From: Pholiota molesta
Lineage: Eukaryota > Basidiomycota > Agaricomycetes > Agaricales > Strophariaceae
Reading direction: 5' to 3'
DNA: 44,308 nucleotides
Assembly (NCBI GenBank): GCA_014925825.1
Contig: JACGCK010000310.1
Coordinates: 1 to 44,308, forward strand
Positions 18,850-27,860 of the stretch are shown here, piece by piece. Under the pieces are notes generated by a model that saw only the letters and a program-made list of their open reading frames with translations, did no database searches and was not told the DNA's origin. Both the position numbers and the translations under genes were made by a program. How positions within the stretch are numbered: position 1 is the stretch's first letter; every line of letters starts with the position of its first letter.

Positions 18850-20830
18850 TTTCAGTGCTCGTATGCATCCCGCCGCATTTTCCCATGCTCGTACCCATTC
18901 TGCCGCGCTTGAATTTAATTTACCGCGCTCCAGTTCGTCTCGCCACGCCCCAGGTTGTCTCGTTATGCAGTAGTCCATCTCGCTGCGCCCGGATCAAATT
19001 GACCGTGCTCCAGATCGCCGCGCCGCGCCCGCTGTCGTCTCGCCGCGCTCGTATTCGTACAGCTGGACATATATTCAATTCACCAGGCTCCAGAACGTCT
19101 CGCCACGCCCACATTTAATTCCCCATGCTCTGGTTCGTCTCGTCGTGCTGTAGCTCGCCTCGCCGCGCCCCAGGTCGTCTCACCGCACGTAAATTCAACT
19201 CGTCGCGCCCCAAGTCGTCTCGCCGCGCCGTATCCATTACGCCGCCCTCTAGCTCATCTCGCCGCGCCCGGATCCATACAGCAGCACTTAAATTCAATTC
19301 GCCGCGCTCTAGTTCGTCTCGTCGCGCTCCAGGTCGTCTCGTCGCGCCCGTATTTAATTCTCCGTGCTGTAGCTCGTCTCGCAGCGCCCCAAGTCGTTTC
19401 GCCGCGCTTTATGTCGCAAATTTGGAAAATGCCTTATAATCTACAACGCTTATATTACGAATGTCACATGCACATTATAATTGCATATCTCAGTCAATAC
19501 ACCTTCCCTTGATCTCAAATTTCATAGGAATGTGAATACACTATTATAGAATGTCAAACTATAGTTTATTTCAGCTCGAGGGTCTGTTTGCCTAAGCTAG
19601 ACACAACTTAATTTATGTGACATTATAAGGCATCACATTGGTCACAAAAATCGATTATGATTTTTATTTGATTCATTCTTCCCCCTGCATTTGTTCAAAT
19701 TGCAATTTTCAGAGTGTATTGTATAGCTATATCCTCATTCAAAGTATTGACAGTGTTTGAGGCAGATAACTGCACATTTGGTGACGGTGTGCACGTTATA
19801 AGGATTCGTAATATAAGCGTTGTAGATTGTAAGGCACTTTCCAAATTTGCGACATAGGTCGTCTTATTGTGCCATGGTTATTTTACAGGGGTCCAATTCG
19901 TCTCGCCGCGCCCGCTTTCGTCGGCCGCACCCGCATCCGTACAGTAGTATGAATATTCAATTCGCCGTGCTCCACTTCGCCGCGCCGCGCCCGCTGTCGT
20001 CTCGCCGCGCTTGCATTCGTACAGCAGGACGTATATTCAACTCGTCGGGTTCCAGGACGGCTCGCCGCGCCCGAATTTAATTCCTCGAGCTCTTGTTCAT
20101 CCCGTCACACTGTAGTTCGTCTCGCCGCACCGTACTTCGTCTCGTCGCACTCCAGTTCGTCTCGCCACGCCCGCTGTCGTCTCCCCGAGTTCTAGGTCGT
20201 CTTGCCGTGCCGTAATTAATTTATAGTCTTCCAGTTCGTCTCGCCGCGCCCGCTGTCGTCTCGCCGCGCTGTAGGCCGTCTCGCCGCACTGCAGATCGAC
20301 TCGCCATGCTGCGATTTAATTTGCTGCGCTTCAGGTCATCTTGCCGCGCCCGCTATCATCTCGCTGCGTTCCAGGACCTCTCGCCGCACACGCATTCAAT
20401 TCGCTATGTTCTAGGTTGTCTCGCCGCACGTAAGTCCAACTTGTCACGCCCCAAGTCGTCTCGTCGCGTCCAGGTCGTCTCGACATCCCCCAATTTGTCT
20501 CGTCGCGCCCCTAATTAATTTACCGTGCTCCAATTGAGTTCGCCGCGCCTTAGTGCGTCTCGCCGCACCCGTATATACTACCGCACTTCAGTTCGTCTCG
20601 CTGCACTCCAGGATGTCTCGCCGCGCCCGTATTTGATTCCCAAGGCTCTAGTTCGTCTCGTCGCGCCGCAGTTCGTCACGCCGTACCCACTGTCGTCTCG
20701 CCACGCTTCAGGACGTCTTGCAGCACTTCAGGTCGTCTCGGCGCACGTGAACTCAACTCGCCGCACCCGTATTCAATTTACTGCGCTCCAATTCGTCTCG
20801 CCGCGCTAGCTTTGATCCGCCGCATTCGCA
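18850..20830 (+). repeat. Degenerate 20-bp minisatellite (split by a MITE)
   Basis: A 20-bp unit with consensus TCGTCTCGCCGCGCYCCAGG repeats with little change of period across 18850-19411 and 19857-20830, roughly 75 units. Variants fall into recognisable classes: TCGTCTCG-starting, TTCAATTCG/TTTAATTC-starting and CCGTACAGCAG-like. Units are diverged but indels are few, so the phase can be followed by eye. Twenty is not a multiple of three, and the Arg/Ser-rich open frames in this block are translations of the repeat rather than genes. Confidence 0.85.
19412..19854. mobile_element. MITE, 443 bp, TA target duplication (mariner-like)
   Basis: Terminal inverted repeats of 51 bp at 19412-19462 and 19804-19854 begin TGTCGCAAATTTGGAAA and match at 49 of 51 positions. 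Both ends are flanked by TA (19410-19411 and 19855-19856), the Tc1/mariner-type target duplication. The 341-bp centre is AT-rich and non-coding, so a transposase would have to act in trans. It interrupts the GC-rich minisatellite and differs sharply from it in composition. Confidence 0.9.
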
Positions 20831-21454
20831 TCCGTACAGCAGCTCTCACATATAGTTACCCGTGCTCGCTTCGTCGACTCGCGCGTTCCGCCGCCTTGCG
20901 CCAAGATTTTTACGTGCCTCAGACCATTTCTCTTCAGCATATCACGAATTTATTCATTCTTTAACGAGTTTCCATCCGTTTTCCACCATTGTTGTTTCGC
21001 AGCGCTCCAGACGTTCAGGGCTTCAACCACAGTACTCACCCTTTGCAGATCGACACGCCCCGACGGCGGATAGTACGAACTCGCGCCGTAGCAATCATAT
21101 TCAGCAATAGCCGCGCTCGCACTGTTACACCATGCACCGCCGCGCGCTCGCTGCGCCGCTCGCTCCCTTGGTCTTGCATTCGTCTCGCTTCACTCCCATT
21201 TGCGCCGCCGCACTCGCACACACTGCCCAGCATCCATATTCGTTCTGCCGCGCTCACATTTATGCTGCCACGCTCGCCGCCCGCCGCCCGCCGCTCACTC
21301 GCTCAGCGCAACGCGCGTTAAGCGCCCGTTCTATATTTGGATTACGCCGTCGCCGCGCACGCAACTTTTGATCCCTCGACGCCGCTGCCCGTCGCTTCCA
21401 TTGCAAACCATTCCGCCGCGATTCCGGCTGACTGCGGACAGTCAGAAGTTCATT

Positions 21455-21464
21455 AGGGAGGAGA
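21455..21464 (+). other. Polypurine tract of the LTR element
   Basis: agggaggaga directly abuts the 3' LTR (TGATGC). It is the expected plus-strand primer and confirms the element's orientation. Confidence 0.75.
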
Positions 21465-22507
21465 TGATGCGCACCGCATCCGTATACGCACTGAAAACGC
21501 GCCAGAATAAGCCCACACGCACGCCGAACGCACTCGGACACGACGCGCACGCACGCGCTCTAACGCGCTAGGATGTACAAGATGCATCACGTCTCCTTGC
21601 CTCGCGCCGCCTCACTCGAAGTCGCTCAAGCACGCGAAACGTACCCATAGCACCTCCATATACACCAGAACACTTTACGACGCACACGCAATGCACTCGC
21701 GCGAACGCGCACAGAGCCGCCGCGCCGCACTTGGAACAGGAGCCGCGGGTAGTCACGTGACCCGACGAACTTGGACGCAAGTCGCGCGCCGCCGTATACG
21801 GGCTCGCACAGCACTCTCAGGACGTCGCTACATGGTCTAGAACGTTTTGAATATGTACGGAACTCGTTCCAGATATTATTCGACAACTTATCACATCGGA
21901 ATTCCGTCCGCGCGCACATGCGCTCGAGTGCATGCTTAGGTGCCCTATTTTTAGCATTCCATTCTCTAGCTCGCCGCCGCGTGCACGCGCTGCGCTCCCC
22001 TATCATCCTTTTCCTCACGGGTTTTATATCTAGGCTTTCGGACAGTTCGCCTCGCACCTTTTCACCGTTTTAGATAAATTAAATACGAGCTATAGCTTCC
22101 GTACTATTTAAATCTCTGTAACTCAGTAAAACAGAAGAATACACTTTCCCCCCAAGTTTTCAGCTCAGTTTCAGTTCGTCTCTCGTCGCGTCTTCGTCTC
22201 CCACTGCGTTCCCCATCGTTCCACTCTGCGCTGCGTCTCTCTATTATTTTATTTCACTCTCGTCGCTCAGTTCCAGCTAAATTCCATTACTCCTTTATCC
22301 CATCGCTCTCGCAATTCAGTATATGTCGTAAACACCATCCCGCCACGTCGCACACCTCGTCGCACCATTCGCCTCTGATAGACCTTGATTGGGATGCCCT
22401 TGAACCCCGTACTCGCACCCTCGTAGCCCCTCACGTCGTGGCATTTGTTTTGTGGTTTTAGATTATATTCGCCACATTCCGCAGCCTACACGACACTTGG
22501 CACATCA
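21465..22507 (+). repeat. 3' long terminal repeat
   Basis: 1043 bp, near-identical to 15775-16813. Its four extra bases account exactly for the length difference. The right flank after 22507 is acgca, not a copy of the left flank. Confidence 0.93.
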
Positions 22508-23247
22508 ACGCATGCTCTCAATTAGCAAAGAGTTACGTATGACCTCCTGCGCGAGGCTCAAGTATTCGAATCGAAATAATTCGGCACAGAACGCGAATTT
22601 GGAATCTGGCCCTTCTTTTGCGGACTGGGTATCGCTGAAAACGCCTCGATGTCGATGTCTATGGGCCTTTGAGGCTGCTTGTAACAATAGCTGGGAAGTC
22701 GACGGAGACATGTTTGTTACGCATGCTGAGCAGATGATCGCTACGTGGCAGTGACTGAGATAGCGTCTAGAAGTTTGGTGAGTTGAAATACATTGTCCAA
22801 AGAGTGTATTGCTCACGGAACTATATCACATACTATCCTGGACGCCGACGTTTTTATACTATCTCCGCTGAACGATTGGATTACCCACTCTATGTCGGTA
22901 TTCCGACTTTTCGACGCCACTGGCATCCTCAGAGCTGAAGCAAGCCACAATAACGAGGAATGTGTAGAAGCCAGGCCCTCAACATAGCATTACGGGACTT
23001 TGGGCCCATTTATATGGGACGCAGTGGTTATGTCCGCAAGTTTGAGAGGTTGTAAAAACTGTTGCGAAGTTAGATAGGTGTTTAGACATATTGCAGCACA
23101 CAATTGCAAAAAAAAAAAAAAAAAAACCAATAGAGACTTACATCGTGGCATCCATAGGGGTAAAACACAGCCTTCTAAGATATGGACAGAGGGGCCGATG
23201 GCGGTGAAGTGTGAAATTTGGAACGCGTCGAAGTGGTGTAGCTAATA
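22508..23247. other. Single-copy spacer between the LTR element and the tandem array
   Basis: Holds an open frame to 22754 that is continuous with the LTR end, and antisense frames, none with a recognised family. It may be a fragment of the locus that the LTR element entered. It ends in a 19-base poly(A) run at 23108-23126 and about 120 bp of unassigned sequence before the first array unit. Confidence 0.4.
23108..23126 (+). repeat. Poly(A) run, 19 bases
   Basis: A homopolymer of A, followed by ccaatagagac. It could be the tail of an old retroposed sequence or simple slippage. No LINE or SINE body was recognised upstream. Confidence 0.6.
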
Positions 23248-23506
23248 GTAGGCGGTTGTTCCAGACCGGGTTTAAACATGTAACAGAGTGACTTCTATTT
23301 CCTTTATCTTATCTTATCTTCGTCACACTCTCCTTTGTTTTCTCCAAGTTTTCTTTGATTTTCTTTTTCTTCACCTCTCATTTAAATTTGTTAATATTTC
23401 CTTTTATTTTCCAAGACTCTTTACTCGTAGACTATATAAGCTGTAGCTACTCGTAAATAGTCCCCAGTGAATTCTAAGTCGTTATTCCCGTCTTTTTTTT
23501 TCGCTA

Positions 23507-23528
23507 CCCCCCCCCCCCCCCCCCCCCC
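23507..23528 (+). repeat. Poly(C) run, 22 bases
   Basis: 22 consecutive C upstream of the unit 1 phosphoesterase start. The matching place in unit 3 (about 42280) has only six C, so the run expanded in one copy. Unit 2 lacks the region. Confidence 0.9.
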
Positions 23529-23655
23529 ACTGCTGTCGCTTCACAGTCACAGTTGTCGCTTTCGTCACAAAACATTACGCTGGTTGTCTGACGCATGCGT
23601 AGCCGCAGTCAGTCTTTACAATCGACCACTACAATCACGATTCCACGATATGTTT

Positions 23656-26409
23656 ATGCCTTCCAAAGTTCCTGAATATTCAACTATCGTCCTCAGCTCA
23701 ACAAGAGAAAACGTTCATCTCGAGTACACACCAAGCCAACTACCACCTAAGCCCTCTGACGAATGGACGCGCTTTGTCTGCATCAGTGATACCCATGCAC
23801 ATGCCTTTGCGGTTCCAGATGGAGATGTTCTTCTGCACAGTGGGGATCTGACCAATACGGGGACGTTGAGGGAATTTGAGAAGACTATGGATTGGTTGTA
23901 CAGTCTGCCCCACAGGATTAAGATGTAAGTCTTTCAAAGTGGCGAACTTGGCCCAGTGTGTTGTATCGGAGCTCACTTGGGACTTCTTCCCGTTGCCGGT
24001 TAGAATCATCGCCGGGAACCATGATTTGACTCTCCATACAGAGTGGTATGAACAGACGCATATGCAGCAGCATAGAGAGAAGCAGGCAAGTCGATTTACT
24101 CGGTGTTATTCTGCGACCTAAGTATTTTCCTCATAGCCAGTAGAACACATTTTGACGCTGATGAAGGGCCCTCGAGCAGATGAAGCCGGAATAATTTATT
24201 TAAGGAACGAAGAATACGAATTCCAAACTAAAGATGGTGGCAGGATTTGGAGCGCTTATGGGTCACCGGTATGCTGTGTCTCTTTGTATTCAATTGCTTT
24301 TACGAAACGTTCTGTGTTCTGTTTATCAAGTGGTCTCCGGAATTTTGTGACTGGGCCTTCAACTATCCACGAGAGGAAGGCGAAAGTAAGTCTATTCTTT
24401 ACCGGCTTCATGTCATTCCTAAAGGCAAATGGTCGCTTCAGCGCTTGTTGCGAAATTCCCAAAGACAGATATTTTGTGAGCACCTCCCTACCGACTCATC
24501 CACACCAACATCCACCTGAACTAAATCCTCCAGACTAACTCACGGACCTCCATACGAAATCCTGGACCGAACGAACGGTGGCCAAGACGTCGGGTGCGAA
24601 GCCCTCCGTGCTCGACTGCCGGACCTCCGCCCGCTGAGAGGCTTGCTATCAGGCAAGACCTTGAATCAGAAAAACACAAAAGCGGAGCGAGATCCTAAAC
24701 TTCAGGTCGAGCGACGCCCTTCCGTAGTTATTCGATCTTTTATAAATTGTGTGTGTGTCGCTCTGGGTATGATTTTCTTTTTCTGAGGTCCTACTTTTGA
24801 CAGTAAGTTGCCTTGCTCGTTCGATATTTTTAGGGAAGGAGTTATTTTTAGGATCAATCGCTGAGTATCCCGTAACTTTGTTGATTCTGGCTCGGGAAGG
24901 TAAACGTTGTTTTTAGGGTGTTGGGAATGGTTGTTTTATTGCTCGGTAAAATGCTCTGGTAACTCGCTAATCAATCTCGTCGATGCTCTCGTTCGCTAGG
25001 TGGACTTCCACTTGGCTACAATCGCCGTAGTACCGTGTACTATGAGTCCTGGTGTCTCGAAAAACGCGGAAATAGCTCGTCGCTATTCTAAATCTTCGCA
25101 ACACTCTCTCAATATACGCGGCCGCGGATCACTAGCCTGGAACTGCTTTCAGTCCGACCTCAAGCTGTGATAGTCTCGACGAGTTATAGCACTCGGCGCT
25201 GAAACAAATCCGTATTTTATCCCTTAGTGCTCGAACGTTTATAGTTCAAATAAAATGGGTACTGATTGCTTCCTTTTAACTACACTACCTACTGGTAATT
25301 TATACTACTACAAGTGTATGGTCCCGGGCTCCAACATTAATACATACAAACAGTTTACAAACAGTCCAGCATTCTTAGATTCCGATTCCTATCCTTTTGG
25401 GTAGCGATTGCTCAGCGGTATAGGCCCAGGCCTTAGCTGCATTCCTCGCGACTCTATACCCTCTGCCCATGTTCCTTTTTCCATGTGAAATACCCTGGTT
25501 TGTAGGTCACCAGACCATTATTCTTCGTCATCTCTGTCTTTCTGCTTATTGATCTCTTTGCTGCACCTGACTCGCAGCTTTGCTAGACGCTTTAGCGCTT
25601 ATTCACGCTTTAATAGCTATCTGCGTTCTATCTTTAGTAGCTGAATATAGATGCCCGGTCTATTTTTAGAGCTTTTTAGCTATAATCCCGGCTCGGGGAG
25701 CTGTGTTCCGCGCATGATGCTGTGCTTTGGCTCGCTAGGGAATGTCCGTTCCGTTTTTTTAATGCTTGTCCCGTGTAGTGGTTTAAGCACGTGCATAGGT
25801 AGTATTCGAGTATCAAATGGATAGCTGTTTTTGTTAAACTGTCTCCCGGCTTGCAGTTGAGTTACAATTTACTGTAACATCATCCACTACCATTGTCACA
25901 GACGGCTGTCTTTAATTTCTTTATTGAAGTTATGCGCCGCTAATGAGTTCTCAGTCCGGGACGACTTAAACTCCTCCGCCAGCTGACTGGTATTTCTACT
26001 GATAAAAAGGCAAAATATTGCGGGTTTCATGTATAACCGAAACCGCGCCCTATCACCGTGTCTGCATCTCTTCGGGCACATCCACGAAGCGCACGGTGCC
26101 TACATCCATACATGGGATCCAGCGCTCGAGGACGCTCCGCCGATGGTGCAGAACACTGACCCTTCCATGTCCAGTGCGCGGGCCGGAGAGCCAGATGCGG
26201 AGCCGCCGGAAACCGCGCTCGACACCACGGTGTTTGTGAACACTGCTAACTATCCTACGGGAAAGAAGGCGTACCGTCCCGGTGTGCGGCCGCTGTTTGG
26301 TGGCCCGGGCTTCCAAGCGGTTGTTGAGGTGAGTGCTGATGACGTCTGGTGTGTTTTTTGGTGTGAATCCAGGGAGAAACTGGGTGTTTTTGGTGGTGAA
26401 ATTGCCTAA
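23656..26409 (+). pseudogene. Metallophosphoesterase gene, copy 1, split by a 1.42-kb insertion
   Basis: Calcineurin-like phosphoesterase (MPPED1/2-like). Exons 23656-23924, 24004-24085, 24137-24268, 24331-24385 and 24442-24475 are in frame; exon 6 begins at 24534 and is cut at 24634. Metal-site motifs: SDTHAH (44-49), GD in HSGDLTNTG (63-64), AGNHD at the start of exon 2, THGPP in exon 6, and GHIHEAHG after the insertion (about 26080). Without the insertion the gene would code about 320 aa, as in the sister copies. Intron 2 has a GC donor (gcaagt at 24086). The 3' end also differs: the terminal VVVDLMDEC of the other copies is replaced and the frame runs on to 26409. The start is placed at MPSKV because the other copies align there. 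Confidence 0.85.
24635..26055. mobile_element. Insertion in copy 1, solo-LTR-like
   Basis: A 1421-bp segment absent from the same place in units 2 and 3. It starts TGAGAGGC, ends CCCTATCA, and is flanked by ccgc (left) and ccgt (right), a possible imperfect 4-bp target duplication. That fits a solo LTR. Alternatively the minus strand from 25336 down to 24635 starts TGTTGGAGCCCGGGACCA and ends CCTCTCA, which also looks like a complete 702-bp LTR. The insertion may therefore be composite. No coding sequence was recognised. Confidence 0.65.
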
Positions 26410-26840
26410 ACGGGGGTATGTTTTTCAAAATGAGCCTAGGTCACAACGTTCAATCGGGTTCTGGTATAGTGCGCGCAGAGGTTAGCCCCCCCGAAGGGCA
26501 AGCCATCCGCACTCCGCATCTATCTACGTACTCTGTAACTAGGATAGTTTGCAATAAATGAACAACTTACAAATCACGGTTCTGACCAACAAGTCTTGCA
26601 GTGTCGCGTGGTGGATTGAATTGCATCTAAATGCGAAGCCGCTCGTCGAACTCAAGAATCTTGCAAGTATCACTCATACGTGGGATTCACGGTTATTTTT
26701 ATCTGTAAGAAACAAGCAGATTCAGACGCCTTTTCAATTATTCCGATGGAAATCACTTACACTGTGAAAAACACATACATGCACTGGATTGTAAAAAGTC
26801 AATATCAGCTCAGAGAGTGCCAAAAATGTAAGAATCCACG
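26410..26840. other. Unit 1, region behind the phosphoesterase gene
   Basis: Sequence repeated in units 2 and 3 (from about 35250 and 43880), including a gccccccc-type run with gaagggcaagcc near 26480. The short frame at 26558-26767 is not conserved as protein in the other units. No gene supported. Confidence 0.4.
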
Positions 26841-26851
26841 TACGCAGTGCT

Positions 26852-27860
26852 CATAAGTGATCTCGCCGGAACTCTAAATATCTAAATTTGAAAATAAGCC
26901 GCCGAAAATCAAATACAGTGAAACCACGTACATCAAGACTGTTGCAGGAATTCCATTAGCTGCCTAATTTGTGTCGCAATGACACAAAACAGCTGGGCTT
27001 GTATGTGATCTCGCGGGAACTCCAAATATCTAATTTTGAAAGTAAGGCGCCGAAAATCAAAGACAGTGAAACCACGTACATCGAGACTGTCGCATTGCTC
27101 GCGGGAATTCCAGGTATCTACTTAGCTTGTACTCAGCTGCCTAATTTGTGTTGCAATGGCTTGTTTGTGATCTCGCGGGAACCTGAATATAATAAGCCGT
27201 CGAAATTCATATAGAGCGAACCCACGGCATTGCTCATGGTCTCGCGGGAACTCCGAATATCTAATTTTGAGAATAAGGCGCCGAAAATCAAATGAATGGG
27301 AACCACATACATTGAGCAATGACAAGACTCTGGCATTGGTCGTGGGATATCCAAGTATCTAATTAGCTACCGAATTAGTGTTGCAACGGCATAAAATAGC
27401 TCGAATCAATCACATACCATTCCGAGCTCTGTCCCACAACAGAACAACAGCCGCGGGAACTCGAAAGATCAAGTTTAATTTGAGGACTGATGTAAAAACC
27501 GCGTGAATATCAGATGTAAACATAAAACATGGGGATGACTCACGGATATGCCAGTCCGCGGGACATTCAAAAATCGAATTCGAGGTGCGGTCTCACGGAT
27601 ATATCAGTCCGTGGGATGTCCAAAAAACGAATTTGAATGGTGGTAGCTTAATAAAATAATGGCGGTAAACTATCAATCAAATAACAGAAAGTTGAGTGAC
27701 TTACAGTCCGTGGGACATCCGAAAATCGAAACTGAGGTGTGGCCAAAGAAAAGTATCAATAAACACGGGCGTGAACGACGTCGAGGCAACGCATGAGGGA
27801 AAGTTGAGTGACTCACAGATATGTCAGTCCGCGGGATGTCCAAAAATCGAATTTGTGGGG
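26852..27860. repeat. Unit 1 array of dispersed CGCGGGA-type motifs
   Basis: About eleven copies of a motif of the form CGCGGGANNTCCAAANATC occur near 26862, 27010, 27100, 27172, 27241, 27341, 27452, 27556, 27610, 27708 and 27828, at irregular spacings of about 50-150 bp. Early copies continue TAA (...ATATCTAA) and later ones GAA (...AAATCGAA). Many sit next to ctcac/cttac, which on the minus strand reads GTGAG/GTAAG like a splice donor. The tract is AT-rich, and I see no convincing protein on either strand. Confidence 0.7.

Larger units (their letters stand above)
15775..22507 (+). mobile_element. LTR retrotransposon, non-autonomous, about 6.7 kb
   Basis: Two direct repeats of about 1.04 kb starting TGATGCGCACC and ending CACATCA bound a 4.65-kb interior. 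A tRNA-primer-like site follows the left LTR and a polypurine tract precedes the right LTR, so the element reads on the plus strand. The interior begins with a frameshifted gag of the Ty3/gypsy type found in mushrooms, followed by a proline-rich linker. No protease, reverse transcriptase, RNase H or integrase motifs were seen. Most of the remaining interior is a 20-bp minisatellite, itself interrupted by a MITE. No 5-bp target duplication is evident (atcgg on the left, acgca on the right). This is a large non-autonomous (LARD-like) derivative. Confidence 0.88.

Noticed and set aside
18804..20809. Arg/Ser-rich open frames of 70-104 codons
   Set aside because: They are translations of the 20-bp minisatellite; the period is not a multiple of three and similar frames occur on both strands.
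22452..22754. 100-codon frame crossing the 3' LTR end as a gene
   Set aside because: It starts inside the LTR and reads into unrelated flank; no domain is seen.
23467..23655. Upstream in-frame start for phosphoesterase copy 1
   Set aside because: The extension runs through the poly(C) tract and is out of frame or absent in the other units; the MPS start aligns in all three.
26852..27860. CRISPR-like array
   Set aside because: The repeat units are imperfect and irregularly spaced, spacers share sequence, and the genome is fungal; no cas-like gene is present.
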